DNA of 64,000 nt, from assembly GCF_024733555.1 (NCBI RefSeq), contig NZ_JANIOF010000001.1:434001-498000 (forward strand), written 5' to 3'. The notes beneath the pieces were generated by a model. It did not search any database, was not told where the DNA came from, and saw nothing but the letters and a program-made list of their open reading frames with translations. The stretch's first letter is position 1; every line of letters starts with the position of its first letter. Position numbers and translations under genes: made by a program. Shown here one piece after another: positions 43,004-50,756 of this stretch. This DNA is from Paenibacillus sp. SC116 (GTDB lineage: Bacteria > Bacillota > Bacilli > Paenibacillales > Paenibacillaceae).

Positions 43004-44080
43004 ATGGCTGTACTTACGATTGATCATTTAATAAAAAGACAGGGCAACGCACCACTATTGCCAGAGATAAACCTGCAAATTACGAGCGGTCAGTGTGTCG
43101 TTATACAATGTAACAATGAACTTGGGCATTTATTAATCCAGCTGCTTCTAGGCGATATACCGGCATCTAGTGGTCATGTGCTTATCGAAAGCGAAAATTT
43201 ACCTCAAACCTTTAAGAAAAAGGCACACAAAATAGGCGTTTCCTTTCTAGATGATGGACATTACGGGCGGCTTAAGGTGAAAGATTCGCTCACTTTTTAT
43301 AAGGACATATACCAGGCAACTATCTCCATCGATGAAGTATTGCACAAAATCGGATTAGAGGACAAACAAAACAGCAAAATTTCTTCACTAACCTTCTCCG
43401 AGAAAAAACGATTGAATCTAGGAAAAACGATTATACATAACCCTATGCTGCTCATCTGGGAAGAACCCGAGCAGAACGTAGATATGGAAAGCCATATCAT
43501 TATTCGAGCATTACTTACTGAACTTCTGAACGAAGGAAAGGCTATTCTGATCACAACATCCTACCTTGCCGATGCCATTTCCATTACTAATGAAGTATAC
43601 AGACTAAATGAGCATGAGTTCAAAAAATTGGATGTTATCGATGATTCGGTTACTGATCCTCAGACGGACATTACTATTACCATTGGGGAACATCCATCAC
43701 AAACGGTAATCCTTCCACCCACAACAATCGAAGTTCGACCCGTTCGGGTGGAGAGAATCCCCGCCAAGGTGGACGATAAGATTATCTTGTTCGATCCAAC
43801 AGAAATCAATTTCATTGAAATTAGTGAGGGGATATCGATCCTTCATGTTAAGGGGGCCACTTTCCCTTGTGTGTTCACCTTAAATGATCTGGAGAGCAAA
43901 CTAAAACCACTTGGTTTCTTTCGGTGTCATCGTTCCTATATCGTAAATCTACAAAAAGTACGTGAAGTCATTACATGGACACGTAATAGTTTTGGCCTCA
44001 TATTGGATGATGACAAGAAAAGCTCCATTCCACTTTCCAAAGGAAAATATGATGAGTTAAAGGGGGCGTTGGGCATCTAA
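43004..44080 (+). CDS. degenerate ABC ATPase fused to a LytTR DNA-binding domain
   Basis: 358 residues from the ATG with AGAGAGGAG upstream. Residues 1-210 have the order of an ABC ATPase (INLQITSGQCVVIQ, SSGHVLIE, DHxx-like ends), but Walker A is replaced by CNNELGHLLIQLLLG with no Lys-Ser/Thr, the signature is LTFSEKKRLNLGK, and Walker B is LLIWEEPEQNVD. Residues about 265-355 are a LytTR domain (FIEISEGISILHVKG, LGFFRCHRSYIVNLQKVREV). It is therefore probably a transcription factor using a dead ATPase as sensor or dock for the ABC exporter encoded next. Autoregulation via the repeat at 42911 is plausible. Confidence 0.85.
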   Translation: MAVLTIDHLIKRQGNAPLLPEINLQITSGQCVVIQCNNELGHLLIQLLLGDIPASSGHVLIESENLPQTFKKKAHKIGVSFLDDGHYGRLKVKDSLTFYKDIYQATISIDEVLHKIGLEDKQNSKISSLTFSEKKRLNLGKTIIHNPMLLIWEEPEQNVDMESHIIIRALLTELLNEGKAILITTSYLADAISITNEVYRLNEHEFKKLDVIDDSVTDPQTDITITIGEHPSQTVILPPTTIEVRPVRVERIPAKVDDKIILFDPTEINFIEISEGISILHVKGATFPCVFTLNDLESKLKPLGFFRCHRSYIVNLQKVREVITWTRNSFGLILDDDKKSSIPLSKGKYDELKGALGI

Positions 44081-44239
44081 AGATGCCTTTTTAATGCAAC
44101 AGCTCCTCCATTCCACATCAAAAATGAAGCATTCAGCCCCCCATTTACTCTTTCTATCCTGTAAATAATGCGCAGTTATGCGATTTTCCTTACAATTGGT
44201 TCTGCACAAGCAAGATCAACCGATAAAGGAGCTAACAGG

Positions 44240-45088
44240 ATGAAACATGAGATCGAAGTAAGGCGGATGGTAAAATCTTTTGGTAAAAAGTCGGCTCTTA
44301 ATGGCGTTGATTTCCATGTTCAAAAAGGGGAGATTTTCGGGTTTTTAGGTCCAAGCGGTTCCGGTAAAACAACGATGGTGAAAATTCTCACCTCACAACT
44401 CCAGCATACATCAGGCTCCGTGCAAGTGTTCGGTACAGATGTAAGCAAGCTGCGTGATTCATCGCAAATGAAACGGATAGGCATCCTTACTGACAACAGT
44501 GGGTTGTATGATCGGCTGTCTGTGTATGAGAACCTAGAACTCTTTTGTAAGCTATATGATGTAGAGGTAAAGCGCATTGATGAAGTGCTAGAGGAAGTTA
44601 ATCTTATTCAAGACAAGAAAACCGTAGTGAGTAAGCTATCCAAAGGAATGAAGCAGAGGGTCACATTAGTAAGGGCCTTATTGCATAAACCTGAACTTTT
44701 GTTTCTGGACGAACCTACATCTGCATTAGATCCGACCAACAAACAACAAATACATGCAAGCCTCCGTAAGTTGAATGAGTCAGGTACAACCATTTTTTTA
44801 AGTACCCATGACATGCAAGAAGCAGAAGATCTTTGTCAGCGACTTGCTTTTCTCGATCATGGCAAAATTGTAGAGTTGGACAATCCACACAACCTACGTG
44901 TGAAATACGGGGATTCTACAATTAACCTCGTACTTAGAAACGGTAGCCGTATTCAAATCAAACAGAATGAGGATGGGGCACAATCTGTTGCTCAATATGT
45001 AACCAATGGGGAGTTGATGTCCATTCACTCGAATGAACCAACTTTAGGAGAGATATTCATTCAACTTACAGGGAGGTCTTTGCAATGA
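44240..45088 (+). CDS. ABC transporter ATPase
   Basis: 282 residues, all motifs intact: Walker A LGPSGSGKTTMVKIL, Q-loop GILTDNSGLYDRLS, signature LSKGMKQRVTLVRAL, Walker B LLFLDEPTSALDP, switch LSTHDMQEAEDL, and a C-terminal tail typical of drug or bacteriocin exporters. The ATG at 44240 has AAAGGAG upstream. It overlaps the permease by ATGA. Contrast with the dead ATPase upstream: this one can power transport, so the pair look like motor and regulator of one system. Confidence 0.93.
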   Translation: MKHEIEVRRMVKSFGKKSALNGVDFHVQKGEIFGFLGPSGSGKTTMVKILTSQLQHTSGSVQVFGTDVSKLRDSSQMKRIGILTDNSGLYDRLSVYENLELFCKLYDVEVKRIDEVLEEVNLIQDKKTVVSKLSKGMKQRVTLVRALLHKPELLFLDEPTSALDPTNKQQIHASLRKLNESGTTIFLSTHDMQEAEDLCQRLAFLDHGKIVELDNPHNLRVKYGDSTINLVLRNGSRIQIKQNEDGAQSVAQYVTNGELMSIHSNEPTLGEIFIQLTGRSLQ

Positions 45089-45798
45089 CATTTTCAATTC
45101 GAAGAGTATCTGCCATCGTTGCAAAAGATGTAAAGGATCTGCTCAAGAACGCTTATGCTATTTTAATCACTATATTTTTGCCATTAGGACTGGCAGCCAT
45201 GTTATCTCGTTCGGGCTCGGATGACGCCAGTCTGCTAGGTACGCCGATCAATCTGGCACTAGTTATAACAGGCGCCTTTGTTCAGGCTACTATAATGGCT
45301 GAAGAAAAGGAGAAAAATACTCTACGCGCCTTATTGCTATCTCCGGCTACACGGATGGAAATAATGCTAGGCAAGAGCCTTCTGTCTTCTCTAATTACGA
45401 TCTTGGTCGTTATTGGTTCGATCTTTATAAGCAACATGCAGGTGCCTGGGCTTTTTTATTTCACCATTATGGTTCTACTTTCCTTAATCATATTCATCTC
45501 ATTTGGTACCATTATTGGACTTGTCTCACGCACGGTTATGGAAACCTCCATTGTGGGTCTGCCACTTCTTGTGATCTTTACCTACGGATCGATAATAAGC
45601 GCAATGCTGGATAACCCTCTCGTCAGTAAGATCATTACCTATCTTCCTACCGAGAGCTTCTCATCGGCACTCAACATTCTAGAGCAAAATGGCGGTTTCT
45701 CAGAGATCAAATGGCATCTCCTTAATATGCTTCTCTGGGCGATTAGCTCTCTCGTCATTGCAATTATCAGCTATGGCAAGAGTCGTTTTGATAAGTAA
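45085..45798 (+). CDS. ABC-2 type permease
   Basis: 237 residues, six hydrophobic segments, with the ABC-2 pattern: an N-terminal cytosolic helix (RRVSAIVAKDVKDLLKNAYA), the coupling region TIMAEEKEKNTLRALLLSPAT, and central segments such as LLSLIIFISFGTIIGLVSRT. It completes the exporter with the preceding ATPase. A 27-residue membrane peptide follows 29 bases later. Bacteriocin self-protection is a common job for such pairs; the cargo is not known. Confidence 0.88.
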   Translation: MTFSIRRVSAIVAKDVKDLLKNAYAILITIFLPLGLAAMLSRSGSDDASLLGTPINLALVITGAFVQATIMAEEKEKNTLRALLLSPATRMEIMLGKSLLSSLITILVVIGSIFISNMQVPGLFYFTIMVLLSLIIFISFGTIIGLVSRTVMETSIVGLPLLVIFTYGSIISAMLDNPLVSKIITYLPTESFSSALNILEQNGGFSEIKWHLLNMLLWAISSLVIAIISYGKSRFDK

Positions 45799-45827
45799 TT
45801 AAAAAATAGAATGCGAGGTCATATAAA

Positions 45828-45911
45828 ATGAAATTTAACCTGAGAAATTTTATTATTCAATTTGTAATTGCTGTAGTTATTGTCGTTGTCATTTTAGCTG
45901 CAATCAAATAA
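45828..45911 (+). CDS. 27-residue single-span membrane peptide
   Basis: A short gene missed by length filters. It encodes MKFNLRNF, then the hydrophobic IIQFVIAVVIVVVILAA, then IK: a basic N-terminus and one membrane span. A GAGG lies 9 bases before the ATG, and the stop is followed by bidirectional terminators, so it ends the ABC operon. It could be a small subunit or modulator of the exporter, a toxin or a secreted hydrophobic peptide. Its organised position (29 bases after the permease) argues against chance. Confidence 0.6.
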   Translation: MKFNLRNFIIQFVIAVVIVVVILAAIK

Positions 45912-45975
45912 TGATCGAGAATACCATTTTGAGAGAGATTGTCAAAGCGTTTAGGGGAAGAATATAGGAAGTTGT

Positions 45976-45999
45976 AAAAAGCCCGCCGAAGCGGGCTTT
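45976..45999. terminator. bidirectional terminator
   Basis: AAAGCCCGC-CGAA-GCGGGCTTT is a perfect stem with a tetraloop; on the minus strand it is followed by TTTTTAC, ending the toxin transcript. Confidence 0.9.
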
Positions 46000-46001
46000 C
46001 A

Positions 46002-46030
46002 AGCTGTCGAGCAAGTCTCGACAGCTATTT
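46002..46030. terminator. second hairpin at the toxin stop
   Basis: AGCTGTCGAG-CAAGT-CTCGACAGCT is a perfect 10-bp stem followed by ATTTTAAT on the plus strand. It includes the toxin stop codon. Confidence 0.85.
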
Positions 46031-46885
46031 TAATATAGGATGAGGCAAGGCAAATGAAGCAATCTGATTGCTTGTCGAATCAACGAGGTTAATTTCGGAA
46101 TAATCATAATAGTCTAGCAAGATTTCTTCCGTGATGATTATTGTCGTAGGGATATTTGCTGCTCTCATCATATTTTCAATGTTAATCCCCCAGAAATGAT
46201 GGCCATTGTGCTTATCTTCATAATTAACTGCTGTGTAACCCGTCAAAGACGCTTCATATTCTATCATGACTTTCATAGTGCCGTGGCTGGCATTAAGTTG
46301 AACCTCAACAGAATCGCCGTCTCCTAACTCCACGGTAACACCGCTTTCGCTGCCTATTGTAATGGTCTCGCTTTCGGAGTCTTCGCGTCCCCATTCATGG
46401 GTATAAGATAGAGTTGTTGATCCTCCGCCGCCTGCACCTAAAAAGGTTATGCCGTAATCGATGCTTTGCTCAAAACTAACCGAATTGCTTTGCGTCCAAG
46501 TGCTTGTCGACGTTTCAGATACTTCATAAGTGATGCCAGCGTTAAATGTAGCGCGGTTCTTGCTCTTGTTTTCGAATTTTTTGGTAGCAATAATGGTAGG
46601 TTTCGAGGTAATTTCCGTAATAGTAGCGCTTTTCACACTCAATACAGTTTGTACTTGTGGCCAGCCGTATCTTTTGTAAAGATCGTCCCAAGGAGTAGGA
46701 CTATGCAGATAGGCATCTGTAGGTTCTTCACCATAATAAATCTTCACTGCATTTTTCAATGCATCATCATTCAGTCCAAATGTTTCTCTTTCTCGGTCAG
46801 TAATAATATGCTGCATAGAACCCGTTGCTGTTACCTTTGAAGTCTCTTTATCATTTCCGGCTTGAATGCTCACTTGAATGGTCAT
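46025..46885 (-). CDS. aerolysin-like (ETX/MTX2-type) pore-forming toxin
   Basis: 286 residues from the ATG at 46885 (GAAGGGAG upstream). The core carries the aerolysin-type layout: a long Ser/Thr-rich strand set (TFNAGITYEVSETSTSTW), the insertion hairpin SIDYGITFLGAGGGGSTTLS with alternating polarity and a glycine turn, and outer strands (LNASHGTMKVMIEYEASLTG). The N-terminal 95 residues include TPWDDLYKRYGWPQVQTVL, probably the receptor part. There is no signal peptide, unlike epsilon-toxin, so release by sporulation or lysis is likely, as for parasporal toxins. A divergent STAND/LuxR gene could control it. Confidence 0.8.
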   Translation of the reverse strand: MTIQVSIQAGNDKETSKVTATGSMQHIITDRERETFGLNDDALKNAVKIYYGEEPTDAYLHSPTPWDDLYKRYGWPQVQTVLSVKSATITEITSKPTIIATKKFENKSKNRATFNAGITYEVSETSTSTWTQSNSVSFEQSIDYGITFLGAGGGGSTTLSYTHEWGREDSESETITIGSESGVTVELGDGDSVEVQLNASHGTMKVMIEYEASLTGYTAVNYEDKHNGHHFWGINIENMMRAANIPTTIIITEEILLDYYDYSEINLVDSTSNQIASFALPHPILK

Positions 46886-46916
46886 CTCATGAGTCTCCCT
46901 TCTATTATTTGAATGA

Positions 46917-46931
46917 CATCCATTTTGGATG
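46917..46931. promoter_or_regulatory. palindrome between toxin and LuxR-type gene
   Basis: CATCCA-TTT-TGGATG is a perfect 15-base palindrome in the 114-base divergent intergenic region. It is a candidate operator for the regulator at 47000. Confidence 0.4.
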
Positions 46932-46999
46932 ATATTAAAATATCTAAAAAGAAGAGGACGAACAAGCAAGGAAAGTTGTCTTGACAGGAGGGGTTAATT

Positions 47000-49603
47000 G
47001 TGAAAATGAATTTTCATAAGAGCGCAGCTCTACAACTCAATTATGCTGGGCTCATGCTAACTTCGAAAATTTCGATACCAGCGCAGTCAGCTCATGACGT
47101 TATCCGAACACGCTTAATGACACGACTCGATGATAGCATCATAAATCGGCTGACAATCGTTACCGCACCTGCTGGTTTTGGCAAAACGACGTTAGTTAGC
47201 CGCTGGATTCATATCCGCAATAGAAGGGCTGCATGGATTTCTTTGGATGAAACTAGTAATGAACTTATTAGTTTTTGGTCTGATGTCAGCTATGCAATCG
47301 ATTCGCGCTTTCCAGGGTTTGCTGGAACTATGCTGCCCATATTACAGTCCTGTAAAGGCTATTCAGGTGAAATGGTCGCTTCGTTTCTTTTACAGGAACT
47401 AATCCGATTAGACGAACGATGTCTTCTCGTACTGGACGATTATCATATGATTTCTAATAGTACGGTGCATAACAGCCTTTCATTTGTGATTGAGCATTTA
47501 CCAGAAACGCTTCGAATCATACTCCTCAGTAGGATGACTCCGCCTTTACCGCTGTCACGGTTGCGATCACGCAAACAGATGGGTGAAATCAATGGAGCAG
47601 ATCTCCGATTTACTTTAGAAGAAGTACATGAACTACAACTTAAATCTTCTCAAAGCTTACTCTCTGATAACGATCTCGCATTAATCCAGCAAAAGACGGA
47701 AGGGTGGGCAGCTGGACTGATTTTGGCCTTTCTTTATGTTGAAGGGAAGGGTAATATATCAGCAACTGTTAAGACGTTTTCGGGCAACAATCACTACATA
47801 TTTGACTATTTCATGGAAGAAGTACTTTCACGCCAATCTGATGATATACAATTGTTTTTACTTCAAACCGCTGTACTGGACAGCATTTGTATACCGCTTG
47901 TGAATGCGGTTACAGAACGTAGCGACGCTGCACAACTCCTCAGCACACTCGAACGCAATCATATGTTTCTGAATCGGATAGATGATACGCGCACTTGGTA
48001 TCGTTATCATCATTTATTTATTACGATGCTTAGAGAACGTCTCGTTTATAAACTTAGTTCATTAGATTTGAAAAATCTACATCGTAGAGCATACGAGTGG
48101 TTGAACAGCAATGGCTTATGTATGCAAGCGATATCGCACGCCCTTCAAGCGGGTGCTCATGAAGCTGCGGCTGAATGTATGGATAGGAACTTAGCAGTCA
48201 TTATTAGCAGTGGTGAAGAATCGACTCTATTAGATTGGCTGGAGCAAATTCCGCTTTCTCTCATTGCAACACATCCGGATTTATTTTATTTTCAGGTAGG
48301 AAAGATGGCATTTATGGGGCGGCTTGAAGAGGCGAGCAGGCTATTGGAGCAGGTCATGCAGCACATAAATAGAGATGCTGGAAGCATTATTACTGCATCT
48401 GCAATGAATCCAGGCGATGAGCGTTTGCGGCTTGGGCTGTTTCAGGCTTCCATTGCCTATTATCAGGGAGATGTGGACAAATTCATTGCCTTAATTGACG
48501 TCAATATGGAGGGTTTAAAGAAATTCGCCTCGATTGTAAAAGTCGTCAATCTTCATGAGGCGCTTCTGTATCGAGGACCAATTGGCTTCGGCGGGAGATT
48601 AAGTAAGATGCATGAATTGTCAATGAAAGTGTCAGAGTCAGAGCAGAGGAGGCAGGCGGTTCATTATGCATTGCAGGGGCACGGTTATGTGTTTTTAGCA
48701 GATTTGTATTACGAATGGAATCGTTTAGATGAGGCGGTCAGTGCGCTCGATCAAATAGCAACTGTACGCTTGTCTCCACAAACGTTGGGAATCATGGTAC
48801 CATGCGTTATTTTGCAGTCAAAAATTCATCAAGCTAGAGGGGAATGGGATGAAGCAAAAAACGTAATCGAACAGATGATACGCTATTTTGACAACCAGCC
48901 TTACAAACATTGGTTGATTATGTTAGAAGCTCGACTCGTACGAATCTGTTATGCTCAAGGGGATTTAGAAGCGGGTGAGCGTTGGATGAAATCACGTCAC
49001 TTTCAGTCGCTTGACGCAGCAAATGTCCATGTGGCAAGAGAATATGAACAATTGACGGTCATTCGTATCCTTATAAAGCGACAGCAGACGGATCGAGCCA
49101 TCCGAATGTTAAAACAATTAGAAAAAGAATCTAGAGCGATGAACCGATTAGGAAGCAGAATTGAAATATTGCTGCTGCTGGCGCTAGCATACCACGGCGC
49201 TGGAAAAGAATTAAGCAGCAAAAAGTCGATGGAAGAAGCGTGCAGCTTAGCTGAACCTGAAGGTTATACTCGAATATTTCTTGATGAGGGTGGGGAGATA
49301 GCTGAACGGCTTGCTGCTTGTGGAGCAGCGTATGCGCAGCAACTCTTATCGTTGCTATCTGGTAACATGTTGGTTCAAGAACACACATCTAGCGCCACGA
49401 GTACGGCAATTGTCTCGCTTACACCAAGAGAGCAGGAAATGCTCCAATTCATTGCAAACGGATATTCCAATGATGAGATTGCTAGAAGTTTGTATTTGTC
49501 AGAAGGTACAGTGAAGCGTTATATTCATCATTTATATCAAAAGTTAGATGTTAAAAATCGTGTACAAGCTGTATCGCAGGCAAAGAAGCTGCACTTGTTA
49601 TAA
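47000..49603 (+). CDS. MalT-like STAND ATPase with LuxR HTH
   Basis: An 867-residue LAL-type regulator. Walker A is APAGFGKTTLVSRW near residues 57-70 and Walker B CLLVLDDYHM near 135-145. A winged-helix/arm region follows, then a long TPR-like helical array (about 400-780) for ligand sensing. The C-terminal LuxR HTH is LTPREQEMLQFIANGYSNDEIA…LYLSEGTVKRYIHHLYQKL. Such proteins oligomerise with ATP and an inducer and activate adjacent operons. The GTG at 47000 is 6 bases from GGAGGGG. Its position divergent from the toxin suggests that it controls it, which is an inference. Confidence 0.9.
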   Translation: MKMNFHKSAALQLNYAGLMLTSKISIPAQSAHDVIRTRLMTRLDDSIINRLTIVTAPAGFGKTTLVSRWIHIRNRRAAWISLDETSNELISFWSDVSYAIDSRFPGFAGTMLPILQSCKGYSGEMVASFLLQELIRLDERCLLVLDDYHMISNSTVHNSLSFVIEHLPETLRIILLSRMTPPLPLSRLRSRKQMGEINGADLRFTLEEVHELQLKSSQSLLSDNDLALIQQKTEGWAAGLILAFLYVEGKGNISATVKTFSGNNHYIFDYFMEEVLSRQSDDIQLFLLQTAVLDSICIPLVNAVTERSDAAQLLSTLERNHMFLNRIDDTRTWYRYHHLFITMLRERLVYKLSSLDLKNLHRRAYEWLNSNGLCMQAISHALQAGAHEAAAECMDRNLAVIISSGEESTLLDWLEQIPLSLIATHPDLFYFQVGKMAFMGRLEEASRLLEQVMQHINRDAGSIITASAMNPGDERLRLGLFQASIAYYQGDVDKFIALIDVNMEGLKKFASIVKVVNLHEALLYRGPIGFGGRLSKMHELSMKVSESEQRRQAVHYALQGHGYVFLADLYYEWNRLDEAVSALDQIATVRLSPQTLGIMVPCVILQSKIHQARGEWDEAKNVIEQMIRYFDNQPYKHWLIMLEARLVRICYAQGDLEAGERWMKSRHFQSLDAANVHVAREYEQLTVIRILIKRQQTDRAIRMLKQLEKESRAMNRLGSRIEILLLLALAYHGAGKELSSKKSMEEACSLAEPEGYTRIFLDEGGEIAERLAACGAAYAQQLLSLLSGNMLVQEHTSSATSTAIVSLTPREQEMLQFIANGYSNDEIARSLYLSEGTVKRYIHHLYQKLDVKNRVQAVSQAKKLHLL

Positions 49604-49711
49604 GAATGATTGTTCAAACGTGGTTAAGATGAAACGAAGACAGTGGCTTGTAGTTGTTTTTCGGGTGCGATGTTACAATTTGTACCGTAAATTTACTATA
49701 GTTGGATGTTT

Positions 49712-49741
49712 AAAACCGATCCTGTATGCAGGATCGGTTGT
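49712..49741 (+). terminator. terminator after the LuxR-type gene
   Basis: AACCGATCCTG-TATG-CAGGATCGGTT, a perfect 11-bp stem, followed by GTTTAG (short T run). Confidence 0.75.
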
Positions 49742-49854
49742 TTAGGCTGATCGGCTGTCGCACGTGAGCGACTGCCAATAATAAGTTGAAAAAAGTAGAC
49801 AACTGGCTTGCGAACGTATAAGAAAAATCTAAGCACGAGTATGCGATTCACGGT

Positions 49855-50694
49855 TCATTCAGTAGAAATAAGTCCATAACGATTAACCGGCCTACCGACG
49901 TTACCATATCGTATATCAAGGCGAACAGAGCCTGATTGCACTAAGTAATCTAAATAACGGCGAGCAGTTACCCGCGCCAATCCAACACCATCGGCTACTT
50001 CCTCAGCCGTCAATAATGACCGCTGCAGCAGCAGAAATTGTACAATTTGCCTCATGGTACTCGCTTGCAAACCTTTCGGCAGCGCAGTCGCTATGTCTAT
50101 TGCGAAGGCTGAGGATATACTCAAATTGTTGTCTGCCGTTGGGCTAGATGTTCCATCGTTAGTCAGACTCTGGCCCAACACCGCCGAACCGGCTCCACGA
50201 TGATACTCTACAGGTATGTTGGACGATGCTTGCGAAGCCTTGCTGCGTAAAATAACATCCAGCTCCGCCTGTGTAACTTGGCGCTCTTCATGCAGAGCCA
50301 TCCGATATGCCCGATACTGTTCCAGTGCTGACTCAATTCGCTCAAACTTAAACGGCTTTATAATATAGTCGAAGACTCCTTTTTGCATAATCTGCTTCAC
50401 AGTAGGCAAATCTTTAGCTGCCGTCACAACTATCACATCGACATGAAGTGCTTCCGCCCGTATTTGCCGCAGCGTCTCGGCACCATCCTGCACAGGCATA
50501 AACATATCTAGAAACACGAGATCCGGCTCCAACTCCCGTGCCAGTTTTAATCCCTCCGCACCGTTGCTAGCAATGCCCTCAACACGAAACCCAGTTACAT
50601 TCTCGATAAACTGCCGATTCACTTCTTGGACCATCGGATCATCTTCAATTAATAAGACACGGTATCCATTTGTTTGAGCTTGCTTCGAATCCAT
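49855..50694 (-). CDS. dctR: CitB/DctR-type response regulator
   Basis: 279 residues. The receiver domain has acidic pocket residues E17-D18-D19 (LLIEDDP), phospho-acceptor D63 (VFLDMFMP) and Lys in DYIIKPFK. After a Ser/Asn-rich linker the C-terminal HTH is LTAEEVADGVGLARVTARRYL. This is the CitT/DctR layout, paired with the kinase encoded just upstream (63 bases). In B. subtilis DctSR activates dctP, the dicarboxylate carrier gene, which lies nearby at 53696. Confidence 0.9.
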   Translation of the reverse strand: MDSKQAQTNGYRVLLIEDDPMVQEVNRQFIENVTGFRVEGIASNGAEGLKLARELEPDLVFLDMFMPVQDGAETLRQIRAEALHVDVIVVTAAKDLPTVKQIMQKGVFDYIIKPFKFERIESALEQYRAYRMALHEERQVTQAELDVILRSKASQASSNIPVEYHRGAGSAVLGQSLTNDGTSSPTADNNLSISSAFAIDIATALPKGLQASTMRQIVQFLLLQRSLLTAEEVADGVGLARVTARRYLDYLVQSGSVRLDIRYGNVGRPVNRYGLISTE

Positions 50695-50756
50695 CCTTAT
50701 TGACTCCTTTCACAAGTACAAAGCTTACATAGTCATATAGGGTCGTGAATTTTAGA

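Noticed and set aside
43004..44080. Reading the LytTR fusion as a normal ABC ATPase
   Set aside because: The Walker A lysine, the LSGG signature and the Walker B aspartate are all replaced, and a DNA-binding domain occupies the C-terminus.
44165..44205. LytTR-like half-sites before the ATPase gene (GTT at 44175, ACAATTGGT at 44192)
   Set aside because: Spacing is 20 bases and only one half fits the LytTR consensus; too weak to list as a site.
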